Below are positions 1 through 5,988 of a stretch of 8,103 bases of DNA, piece after piece; within the stretch, counting starts at the first letter, position 1; every line of letters begins with the position of its first letter. The notes beneath the pieces were generated by a model. That model did not search any database and was not told the DNA's origin. It saw nothing but the letters and a program-made list of their open reading frames with translations. Made by a program: the position numbers and the translations under genes. Origin of the DNA: Deltaproteobacteria bacterium. Its GTDB lineage: Bacteria; Myxococcota_A; UBA9042; DTJE01. The DNA lies in assembly GCA_016784945.1 (NCBI GenBank), contig JADHTP010000136.1, forward strand, positions 1-8,103, written 5' to 3'.

Positions 1-228
1 GCCGAATTCGCACACCCCGCACAGAACGCCATCGCAGTCCGACGGCCCACACTTCTTGTCGCCGCAGTTGGGCTCGCAGACGTCGCCGCTGCCCACGGCA
101 TCGGATTAGCCAACCCCGCAGTTGTCACCGCACTGGTCACCCGGGCCGGGGTTGGCGCCCCCGCCTCCTTCGCCACTGCCACAGGCCACCCAGGCCATTG
201 CTCCCAGTACCGGCAGTGTTCTCTTCAT
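1..228 (-). pseudogene. Cys-rich lipoprotein gene, interrupted by in-frame TAA, runs off left edge
   Basis: Reading leftward from the ATG at 228-226, the product begins MKRTLPVLGAMAWVAC, a short signal peptide ending in a V-A-C lipobox, so the mature protein would be lipid-anchored at Cys16. A Gly-rich linker follows, then CGDNCGVG. Codon 41 is TAA (108-106). Beyond the stop the same frame continues as convincing protein: a Gly/Ser stretch, then CEPNCGDKKCG and a further C-x4-C-x2-C pattern up to the window edge. That spacing resembles the Cys-rich repeat found in many myxobacterial surface proteins. The continuity of motif and frame on both sides of TAA argues for a nonsense mutation or a sequencing error rather than a natural 40-residue lipoprotein. 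The ribosome site is modest (GGGGA a few bases upstream). A TACAAT at 259-254 could be its -10, without a good -35. The rest of the gene lies outside the window. Confidence 0.65.
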
Positions 229-292
229 AGGGTCCCCGACAAGTGTTTAAGACATTGTAGGAAACCACCCGTCCTTTCGCCCGCCTCGCATC

Positions 293-532
293 GTGTATCA
301 TGAATCCGTGAGACGAAAGGCAGCATCCCTGGCCTATGCATTCCTGGTGGCCGTCACCGCCGTCACCGTGGGCTGGGCCTGGCATGCCGGCCTGTCGGGC
401 CAGTCATCGGCCCTTTCCGGGCCCGGTGGGCGGGTGCTTCGGGACGTGGACGTGGAACGGCTGCTCCGGCAGATCCAGGAGGGGCGCATGTCCGATCATG
501 AGGCGCTGTATTTCCGCCGGATTGGAAACTGA
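293..532 (+). CDS. Small single-pass membrane protein, function unknown
   Basis: A 79-residue product if read from GTG at 293, or 74 residues from GTG at 308. Residues about 11-30 (ASLAYAFLVAVTAVTVGWAW) form one hydrophobic helix preceded by RRK, so the N-terminus should be cytoplasmic and the rest extracytoplasmic. A Ser/Gly/Pro linker follows, then a charged amphipathic tail with LLRQIQEGRMSDHEALYFRR. I recognise no family. Neither start has a Shine-Dalgarno sequence. A TATCAT hexamer (296-301) lies about 7 bases before GTG 308, so a leaderless message starting there is possible. The coordinates give the longest reading. It is divergent from the broken lipoprotein gene and is followed within 10 bases by a terminator, so it appears to be a one-gene unit. 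It is supported as real by the clean helix, the charged tail and that terminator, but the antisense strand is also open here. Confidence 0.6.
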   Translation: MYHESVRRKAASLAYAFLVAVTAVTVGWAWHAGLSGQSSALSGPGGRVLRDVDVERLLRQIQEGRMSDHEALYFRRIGN

Positions 533-541
533 CCACGGAAG

Positions 542-561
542 AAGGGGGCAGCGCCCTTTTT
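542..561 (+). terminator. Intrinsic terminator after the small membrane protein gene
   Basis: AAGGG (542-546) pairs with CCCTT (554-558) around a 7-base loop; a shifted GGGC/GCCC pairing is also possible. The stem runs straight into TTTTT (557-561). It lies 10 bases after the TGA of the upstream + gene and directly abuts the TAG of the transporter read from the other side (564-562). Because the stem is flanked by AA on the left, it may work partly in both directions, but the T tract serves the + strand. Confidence 0.65.
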
Positions 562-2394
562 CTAGTGTCCACCGGACCCGCCGGGCTTCGCATGCCAGAT
601 GCGGATCAGCAACACGAATCCCAACACCGAGAACGGAAGCAGGAACACGGGCCAGAAGGCCCAGTTGCTGCTGGTGATATAACCCAGGGATATGCTCTGC
701 ACCGCCGTGCCCAGGTACACGAAACCGTCGATCATGCCCACCGCCGTGGCCGCCCCCTTGCGGCCGCCGAAATCCATGGTGGCGGTCCCGGACAGCAGGC
801 CGTGGGTCCCGATGACACCCAGGGAAATCAGGAACATGAGAACGCCCAGGAAGAAGGGCCACAGGGTCAATTCCGGGCCGGCGGACAGCTTGCGCGTGTC
901 CCCGGCGCGGGCCGTGACCCGCGGGTCGTCCATCACCAGGTCCAACCGCTTCCCGTCCCGTTCCACCACGAATTCCAGAGTCCCGTCGGACAACGCCAGA
1001 CCGTCGGCCGTGGCCCGGGGGCTCGACGTACAGAGGCAGCGCTCCGTGTCCCACGCCACGCCTTCGCCCTCGCAGCGGGAGGGGATGCACTTGATGGTCC
1101 TCGTAACGTCTGACCAGTCGCCGATGTCTTCGTTACCAGCCACCACCAGGACCTTGTCACCGACCCGGAGAGGCACCCGGTCCTCCTCGGCCCAGCCCAC
1201 CCGGTTGGTGGAGCCGCCCAGGACGAAGATCGCGATGACCATGCAAACGGCCAGCAGCAGGTACAGCCCGCCGGCCGTGGGCGCCCTGCGGCTCTGGAAG
1301 AAGAGGTCGCTCACCCAGCCGGCCACGTTGGCGCCGATGACGCCCGCCACGAAGAGCAGGCCTCCCCAGCCCGCCTGAACAAAGGGAGCCAGCGCCACCA
1401 GGGCGCCCGAGATCACCAGGACGGCCTTGCGCTTGCCAGAGGCCCGCGTGGAAAGGACAAAGAGGAGGGCCGCCGCGGCGAACATCACCACCACGATCCA
1501 CCAGTCGCCCCAGGAGCCGTTGCGCAGCAGGTGGTCCGACGGGAGCACCCAGACCTCCTTGGCGTAGATGGGGAACCAGTGCATCACGCCGTTGCGGATG
1601 ATCCCGGTGCAGAACTCGACCGCCGCCACCGTGAGGATGATGGGATTGGTGAAGATCCTTTTGACGATGGCGAAAAGCGGCACGCCGTCCGCCTCGCCGG
1701 ACGAAGCGTCGCCGGTGTCGAAGTCCTGGTGGCCGGCCTGTCCCGGGCTGTCCCGCAGGACCACCAGTTCGAAGATCCCCATGGCAAAAAGCAGGATGGA
1801 AGGCAGAAGGAAAACCCACCAGGGCGCCGCCGATCCGCCGGGTCCCCAGCCATGGGTCCAGCCCAGGACCCAGCCGTTGACCGTGAAGGCAAAAAAGATG
1901 CCCGACGAGATCATGGTGCCGAATATGCCGGAGAATCCACCCCTTTCCCTGACGTGGAACCAGTGTGCGTTGACCTTGACGATGGCCACGGCCGCGGCGC
2001 TCTGGAAGTACATGTTGAAGGCGTACAGCACCGTCAGCGTGGAGGTCAGGCCCAGGGTCGTACCGCCCGGGTCCACGATGAGGTCCCGTGTGAACAGCCC
2101 CATGAGGAGGTTCATGAGCCCCGACCCGAAGGCTGCCACCAGGATGGCCTTTTTTCCCCCGAACTTGTCGGTGAGAGGGCCGTTGATCAGGAAGGACACG
2201 GCGTACACTGCGGTACCCACACCGAAGATCAGGCCGAAGTCCTCCTTGGTCATGAGGTCGCCCAGGGCGTTCTTGGCCACGGTCAGGTTATAGCGGCCCA
2301 TGTACAGAAAGGCGTAGGTGAGCCCCATGGGAAACCAGTTGATGAACCGGCGCGTCCGGTAGGCTGCAGTGTGCGGTATGAAAGCTTCCGTCAA
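562..2394 (-). CDS. MFS transporter of the GlpT/UhpT (OPA) branch with extra helices and a periplasmic insert
   Basis: A 610-residue inner-membrane transporter. Family signatures seen: GRYNL in TM1 (Arg34), DKFGGKKA after TM2, WFHVRERGG between TM4 and TM5, LRDSPGQAG after TM6, IIRNGVMHWFPIYAKEV in TM7 (Arg267), and GWVSDLF after the TM8 equivalent. In GlpT the matching arginines (Arg45, Arg269) bind the phosphate group, so a phosphorylated organic substrate exchanged for phosphate is likely. GlpT's TM5 histidine has no obvious counterpart, so the substrate cannot be named. GlpT-type proteins are about 450 residues. The excess lies in an additional helix pair (about 298-342) between TM7 and TM8, and in a soluble insert (about 395-508) between TM9 and TM10 with Cys436, Cys441, Cys453 and Cys455. 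Counting helices puts the insert in the periplasm. The TTG start is supported by GAGGT 6 bases upstream; the next Met is at residue 23, inside TM1. Confidence 0.88.
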   Translation of the reverse strand: MTEAFIPHTAAYRTRRFINWFPMGLTYAFLYMGRYNLTVAKNALGDLMTKEDFGLIFGVGTAVYAVSFLINGPLTDKFGGKKAILVAAFGSGLMNLLMGLFTRDLIVDPGGTTLGLTSTLTVLYAFNMYFQSAAAVAIVKVNAHWFHVRERGGFSGIFGTMISSGIFFAFTVNGWVLGWTHGWGPGGSAAPWWVFLLPSILLFAMGIFELVVLRDSPGQAGHQDFDTGDASSGEADGVPLFAIVKRIFTNPIILTVAAVEFCTGIIRNGVMHWFPIYAKEVWVLPSDHLLRNGSWGDWWIVVVMFAAAALLFVLSTRASGKRKAVLVISGALVALAPFVQAGWGGLLFVAGVIGANVAGWVSDLFFQSRRAPTAGGLYLLLAVCMVIAIFVLGGSTNRVGWAEEDRVPLRVGDKVLVVAGNEDIGDWSDVTRTIKCIPSRCEGEGVAWDTERCLCTSSPRATADGLALSDGTLEFVVERDGKRLDLVMDDPRVTARAGDTRKLSAGPELTLWPFFLGVLMFLISLGVIGTHGLLSGTATMDFGGRKGAATAVGMIDGFVYLGTAVQSISLGYITSSNWAFWPVFLLPFSVLGFVLLIRIWHAKPGGSGGH

Positions 2395-2400
2395 AACAGG

Positions 2401-2405
2401 ACCTC
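2401..2405 (-). promoter_or_regulatory. Ribosome binding site deciding the TTG start of the transporter
   Basis: GAGGT on the minus strand sits 6 bases before TTG (2394-2392). No ATG or GTG in frame is available before the first membrane helix, so this site fixes the unusual start codon. Confidence 0.6.
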
Positions 2406-2429
2406 GCTGGTGAATCGCCGACGGGTCGG

Positions 2430-2458
2430 ATTATCGTTCCAAACGACTTTTCGGGCAA
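2430..2458 (-). promoter_or_regulatory. Predicted sigma70-type promoter for the transporter gene
   Basis: On the minus strand, TTGCCC (2458-2453) is separated by exactly 17 bases from GATAAT (2435-2430). These match the -35 and -10 consensus at 4/6 and 5/6 positions. Transcription would start near 2423, giving a leader of about 30 bases before the TTG start. Confidence 0.5.
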
Positions 2459-2470
2459 ATCGTGCAGACC

Positions 2471-2498
2471 TTGACGAATAAAATGGTCCCTATACACT
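2471..2498 (+). promoter_or_regulatory. Predicted sigma70-type promoter for the LPP20-like lipoprotein gene
   Basis: TTGACG (2471-2476; 5/6 to consensus) is followed after 16 bases by TACACT (2493-2498; 4/6). TATACA two bases earlier is an alternative -10, but with a 14-base spacer. Transcription would begin near 2505, leaving an unusually long leader of about 100 bases that contains the hairpin and T tract listed next. It lies back to back with the transporter promoter, 12 bases apart. Confidence 0.45.
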
Positions 2499-2544
2499 CT
2501 AACCTGATACCACCCCTCTTCAGGACACTGGAAGCGAGGGCGGT

Positions 2545-2590
2545 GTCGGCCCCTTTCTTTGATTGGGAGCCGACGGGCATGTTTTTTTTT
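2545..2590 (+). promoter_or_regulatory. Leader hairpin plus T9 tract before the lipoprotein start (attenuator-like)
   Basis: GTCGGC (2545-2550) is perfectly complementary to GCCGAC (2569-2574). Inner CCC (2551-2553) can pair with GGG (2565-2567) with one bulged A. Seven bases later come nine T residues (2582-2590), immediately followed by the AGGAGG ribosome site (2592-2597). Hairpin, U tract and ribosome site in this order resemble a transcription attenuator. The 7-base gap between stem and T tract is longer than ideal, so it may be only an RNA-stability or translation-control element. No ligand class is recognised. Confidence 0.4.
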
Positions 2591-2602
2591 CAGGAGGATG
2601 AC

Positions 2603-3148
2603 ATGAAGACATTCAGCAAACTGGCACTTGTTTCCCTGCTCCTGGTATCGATGGCGGCTTTCGTTGCCTGTAGCAGCGCGAAGAGCAAAGTCGATTTCGC
2701 GGGTTCCCCCGAATGGTACAACAACCCGGTCAAGGGTTGCGGCGTGGGCAGCGCCAAGCTCCGCAGGATCCGCAGCCTGGCCCGCGACTCCGCCGTGGCC
2801 TCGGCCAGAGCCGACCTGTCACGGGCCCTCAAGACCACCACCCAGGGCATGCTCAAGAAGTACATGGCCGAGGGTGAAGCGGACGAAAAGGACTTCTCCG
2901 AAGAGCTGACCACCTCGGTGGTCCGTGACGTGACCGAAAACACCCTGGTGGGTACCCGGGTTGCCGCCACCGCCAATGTGGGACAGGAACTGTTCGCCAT
3001 GGTCTGCCTGGACCCGGAGACTTTCGCCGATGCCTTCGACCGGATGAACCGCCTGTCCCAGAAGGCCCGTGAGGCCCTCAAGGCGCGCGCCAAGGCCGAG
3101 TTCGACGACATGGACGAGCAGCTGGAGAAGCTGCGCGACCGCCAGTAG
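2603..3148 (+). CDS. LPP20-like lipoprotein
   Basis: A 181-residue lipoprotein. The start is ATG 2603, with AGGAGG five bases upstream; the frame is open further upstream, but only this start gives a signal peptide (MKTFSKLALVSLLLVSMAAFVAC) ending in a lipobox, with lipidated Cys23. Ser24-Ser25 after it would favour outer-membrane sorting in a proteobacterium. The mature part has features of the LPP20 family, which includes FlgP of polar flagella: P-x-W (36-38), a Gly-rich GCGVGSAK (45-52), an Ala-rich helix ARDSAVASARADLSRAL (60-76), then VVRDVTENTLVGTRV (106-120) and a strand ELFAMVCLD. Residues 150-181 form a charged, coiled-coil-like tail. Two further cysteines (46, 135) could form a disulphide. 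LPP20 domains act in the periplasmic face of envelope complexes, but the partner here is not known. The following lipoprotein gene starts 43 bases later on the same strand. Confidence 0.82.
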   Translation: MKTFSKLALVSLLLVSMAAFVACSSAKSKVDFAGSPEWYNNPVKGCGVGSAKLRRIRSLARDSAVASARADLSRALKTTTQGMLKKYMAEGEADEKDFSEELTTSVVRDVTENTLVGTRVAATANVGQELFAMVCLDPETFADAFDRMNRLSQKAREALKARAKAEFDDMDEQLEKLRDRQ

Positions 3149-3191
3149 AACCCGACCCGGTTTTTCATCTCATCAAGCGGGCTCGATCTCC

Positions 3192-4145
3192 ATGACCACT
3201 TCCCTCCGCCCGTGGCCCCCTTATGTAATCCTGGCCTGTCTCGCACTGTCCGTGGGTTCCTGCAGCGGCGCCGAAAAGGTGCGCAAGGATCGCACCGGTG
3301 CCCTGCCCGAGGTGCCGTCGCGCTACCTGGACGACGGCTCGGGCATTGACGCCCGTGCCCGCGTAACCGGCTGGCCCAGGGTGGCTGGCCAGGCGCCCCT
3401 GGAACCGGAACTGTACCGTCTGGAGGGACGGATCCTGTCGGGCAGATTCGTGGTGGACGGGGCGTTCATCCTGCCCGACATCCTGGACGGCCTCCTGGAG
3501 TGGGATGGCGCCAAAGGCCCCGGTGGGTGCCCATCCACCCCCTGCGGCACCGGTGATGTGCCGAGGGGCGGTCCAGTGGAAGCGGCCTTCTGGCTGGCCC
3601 TGGTCGACCTGTACCGACAGGTAAGTCCCGAGGACGGGGCCGTTGTCGCGGCAAAGGGTCGCGGCAAGCTCCGTCACCTGCTGCAGGACGCCGACAAGGC
3701 CTATGAGGGAACCGATGAGAGTGGCGGACTGACCACCAGCCGCGAAATCATATCTTTCCGTGCCTCGCCCCGCATGGTCTGCGAAGCCCAGGTCCGTGTC
3801 TTCAAACTGGACGAATATGGTCTGGTCAACCCGGCCGCACAGGCCGCCGGCCGCACAGGAGTCCACCCTGGGAACGGGTCTCACGGACCGGAAATCCTGG
3901 CGGACGGCCGGGGCCAATTGCTATTGCGTATGGCTCACTCGGATAGGCCCGACACGGCCGCCTATGTGATGGAATTGCACCTGGGATACGACCACGACCA
4001 GTTGCGCGACACCGGTGAAACCCTGGACCTCGCCATTCGATGCCGTTCCGATCATCCCGTCCTGGCCGATGGGTTGGCCGGGTACGGGCACCGCTGCACA
4101 CGGTCCGACAGCGGTGGTTGGACGGTGAACGTGTGGGCGGAGTAG
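3192..4145 (+). CDS. Putative lipoprotein, no recognised family
   Basis: A 317-residue product. ATG 3192 gives MTTSLRPWPPYVILACLALSVGSC, a hydrophobic signal ending in a V-G-S-C lipobox (Cys24); starting further upstream would overlap the preceding gene and lose the signal. The ribosome site is weak. The mature chain holds five more cysteines (113, 118, 197, 284, 302), consistent with disulphides outside the cytoplasm, and a Gly/Pro-rich loop around 108-127. The segments AAFWLALVDLYRQV (131-144), EIISFRASPRMVCEAQVRVF (185-204), ILADGRGQLLLRMA (235-248) and AAYVMELHLGY (256-266) look like alternating helices and strands, but I do not recognise the fold. A weak hairpin with T5 (3149-3165) lies in the 43-base gap after the LPP20-like gene; co-transcription still seems likely. 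Function unknown. Confidence 0.75.
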   Translation: MTTSLRPWPPYVILACLALSVGSCSGAEKVRKDRTGALPEVPSRYLDDGSGIDARARVTGWPRVAGQAPLEPELYRLEGRILSGRFVVDGAFILPDILDGLLEWDGAKGPGGCPSTPCGTGDVPRGGPVEAAFWLALVDLYRQVSPEDGAVVAAKGRGKLRHLLQDADKAYEGTDESGGLTTSREIISFRASPRMVCEAQVRVFKLDEYGLVNPAAQAAGRTGVHPGNGSHGPEILADGRGQLLLRMAHSDRPDTAAYVMELHLGYDHDQLRDTGETLDLAIRCRSDHPVLADGLAGYGHRCTRSDSGGWTVNVWAE

Positions 4146-4152
4146 GCGCTGA

Positions 4153-4205
4153 TCGTTGGTCGTTGGTCGTTGGTCGTTGGTCGTTGGTCGTTGGTCGTTG
4201 GTCGT
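4153..4205 (+). repeat. Heptamer tandem array, TCGTTGG x 7
   Basis: Seven perfect consecutive copies of TCGTTGG (4153-4201), followed by a partial TCGT. It begins 8 bases after the stop codon of the + lipoprotein gene. On the minus strand the unit reads CCAACGA. Any protein read from it (PTTNDQR periodicity) is a by-product of the repeat. Confidence 0.95.
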
Positions 4206-4250
4206 CAGGCGAGGGTCGAACAAAGTACCAAACCCCGTCCCGAGATCCCA

Positions 4251-4303
4251 ACTATTGACTATGGACTATTGACTATGGACTATTGACTATTGACTATTGA
4301 CTG
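4251..4303 (+). repeat. Heptamer tandem array, ACTATTG/ACTATGG x 7
   Basis: Seven consecutive heptamers (4251-4299) in the order TTG, TGG, TTG, TGG, TTG, TTG, TTG after a constant ACTA, followed by ACTG. The array touches the stop codon (4306-4304) of the minus-strand gene. Read on this strand it has the form ACYAWYG, as does the other array read on the opposite strand, so the two arrays are related and inverted. Confidence 0.93.
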
Positions 4304-5887
4304 CTACCGTACCTTCACACTCGTATCCAGGACGCCGGGGATCTTCAGGCGGTTGAGGCGCAGCACCACGCTGCGCAGGGCGTCCGCGCGGGCCGTCTTC
4401 TCGTCAGCGGCCAGTGCCCCGGTCTTCAGGGTCTGGTCCAAAAGGTTCCCGCCCTGACTGGCCAGGGTCAACGCCACGTGGAGTTCCACGGGCTGCATGA
4501 CCTTGCTCCCCGGCCGTGTGATGGTCCCGAACCGGATGCGCACCTTGCCTTTCAGCAGGGCCCGGCGCTCCACGGTGGTGGCCCCCCATTGTTTCAGGGC
4601 CACGTCGGCCATTTCTTCGGCGATGAAGCGGTTCTCCTTCGACGTCCCCCCGGACACTTCGAAAAGGATGGTGGACGGCCGGGAGGCGCCGAACTCCACC
4701 TGGCCCTTGCGCGACGGCTTGAGGGCGCTGAGCCAGAAGGCCCCTGGAACCGATTCCAGGTCGTGAGCAAAGCCCACCCGCACGCCGGTCCCGAAGCTGG
4801 TGCCCACCGGGACCTCCATTTCGCCCTGCCCCTCGGAAAAGACCGTGGGCGGAACCTGCACCAGCCCGCCATCCGCGTGGGTCTTGAGACGGGCATTGGC
4901 CACCGGTATCCCGCGACAGGTCACCTGCAGCAGCATCTTCGAGCCCTTACGCAGGTCCGGGGTCCGATCCACGGGTACGAGCCGACCGTTGGGCAGACGG
5001 TAGTCGCCGTCCACCTCCACGCAGTTGACGAGCTTTCGCACGGTGTCCCGGAAGTCCTGGAAGGCCGGCCTCCAGCTCTTGCGCACTTCCCGACTCAGGT
5101 CCGTGTCTCCCAGGGCACGCACGTCCCCGATGACCGTGATCAGGTCCCTGAGCGCCGCCTGGTCCAGGACACCGTTTTCCCTGACACCCTGGTTCAGGCG
5201 GTCGGCGGCCGCGGCCAGGGCCGCGTGGACCGCATCCACCAGGGCCTGCTTGCGTTGTTCGATGGCTCCCACATCCAGCGAGGCCAGGACCCACGTCACG
5301 CCCTTTGCGTGATCCACCCACTGGTCCTCCAGCTTCGCGTCGTCGATGGACCCGCCCACGATCATCCGACTGGTGCTGCTCACGTGCTCGTGTGACGCCT
5401 CCCGGTGGGCAGTCCGGTTCCCCACGGACAGCGTATCGGAGGTCTCGGAGGCATGGGCGGTGGTGGTGGAACGGATTTCCGTCTGAAGCTGCGCCGCGAT
5501 CATCACCAGGGCCCGTCCGAAAGCCCTCTGGGCATCGGGCCCGTCCCCCACCCCGTACAGGATTCCCCGGGCCACGGGCGGACGGTCCACCCAGGCGGGA
5601 CGGTCGGCATGGGCGATCACCTTCACCGGGGCCGGCGGCTTCGCCTCTTCGAGCTTCGGCTCCTTTGGCTGCTTTTTCGCCTCCAGGGCGTCAGGCACCT
5701 TCTCGCAGGCCCGCTTGTCCTCCAGGGCGACCTTGTGCCCCAGAGCCAGGGCCATTTCCACCTGGGCACACTTGGCCCTCTGTCGAACCCCGCTCATCCC
5801 GTCGGCACGGGCGTCCGGGATACCGAGGACGACAAGGAGGGTCACCGAGGCCGCCATGTTCATCTGGAACCGGCGCATGGTCCGCAT
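4304..5887 (-). CDS. Secreted LPP20-like domain protein, C-terminal part unknown
   Basis: A 527-residue protein. The start ATG (5887-5885) has AAGGAG six bases upstream. Residues 1-28 form a Sec signal peptide with a likely cut after ARA (28). A Lys/Pro-rich linker (about 66-95) leads to an LPP20-like region: PAWVDRPP (97-104), the Gly-rich GILYGVGDG (108-116), an Ala-rich helix AFGRALVMIAAQLQTEI (122-138), then SRMIVGGSIDDAKLEDQWVD (173-192) and TWVLASLDVGAIEQRK (198-213). This order matches the shorter lipoprotein at 2603-3148. A helical segment (about 215-290) follows, then a probable beta-rich region (about 320-410) and a C-terminal alpha/beta part (about 415-515) that I do not recognise. 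Four cysteines (40, 61, 289, 324) fit a periplasmic location. It is the last gene of the right-hand minus-strand group, 101 bases downstream of the barrel protein. Confidence 0.78.
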   Translation of the reverse strand: MRTMRRFQMNMAASVTLLVVLGIPDARADGMSGVRQRAKCAQVEMALALGHKVALEDKRACEKVPDALEAKKQPKEPKLEEAKPPAPVKVIAHADRPAWVDRPPVARGILYGVGDGPDAQRAFGRALVMIAAQLQTEIRSTTTAHASETSDTLSVGNRTAHREASHEHVSSTSRMIVGGSIDDAKLEDQWVDHAKGVTWVLASLDVGAIEQRKQALVDAVHAALAAAADRLNQGVRENGVLDQAALRDLITVIGDVRALGDTDLSREVRKSWRPAFQDFRDTVRKLVNCVEVDGDYRLPNGRLVPVDRTPDLRKGSKMLLQVTCRGIPVANARLKTHADGGLVQVPPTVFSEGQGEMEVPVGTSFGTGVRVGFAHDLESVPGAFWLSALKPSRKGQVEFGASRPSTILFEVSGGTSKENRFIAEEMADVALKQWGATTVERRALLKGKVRIRFGTITRPGSKVMQPVELHVALTLASQGGNLLDQTLKTGALAADEKTARADALRSVVLRLNRLKIPGVLDTSVKVR

Positions 5888-5910
5888 ATCTGACTCCTTC
5901 CTGAAAACAA

Positions 5911-5951
5911 CGTCTGATCCTTGGACGATATCATGCCTTCAATATTCGTCC
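5911..5951 (-). promoter_or_regulatory. Two mutually exclusive hairpins in the gap before the LPP20-like gene
   Basis: On the minus strand GGACGA (5951-5946) pairs with TCGTCC (5928-5923), extendable by three A/T pairs past a bulge. Downstream, CGTC (5927-5924) can instead pair with GACG (5914-5911), which is followed by TTGTTTTC. The two stems share bases, so only one can form. The second stem is only 4 bp, so this is a weak attenuator candidate or an mRNA-processing site rather than a firm terminator. Confidence 0.3.
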
Positions 5952-5988
5952 GCGAACAGCCTTGGGGGAAAAGAGGCGGGGTCCTGGC

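Noticed and set aside
106..108. TAA read as an amino acid (altered code)
   Set aside because: Only one case is seen, and the other genes give no information because none contains or ends with TAA. A nonsense mutation or base-call error is far simpler.
1531..2481. A 316-codon open frame on + opposite the transporter
   Set aside because: It is antisense to a gene with clear family signatures. Its product is rich in His, Gly, Asp and Arg with no hydrophobic core, as expected from reading a GC-rich gene backward.
3149..3165. Terminator between the two + strand lipoprotein genes
   Set aside because: The AACC/GGTT stem is only 4 bp and overlaps the T5 run. It is too weak to call, and the genes are only 43 bases apart.
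3826..4258. Open frames across the heptamer array with PTTNDQR repeats
   Set aside because: A 7-bp repeat gives a periodic 7-residue translation in every frame without stops. There is no start signal, and the frame only overlaps the real gene ending at 4145.
4153..4303. Possible CRISPR array
   Set aside because: The unit is 7 bp and the copies are directly adjacent, with no unique spacers and no cas genes nearby.
4478..5395. A 305-codon open frame on + opposite the LPP20-like gene
   Set aside because: Composition typical of antisense reading (His, Pro, Gly, Arg), and no start signal. The minus-strand frame has a good ribosome site, signal peptide and domain.
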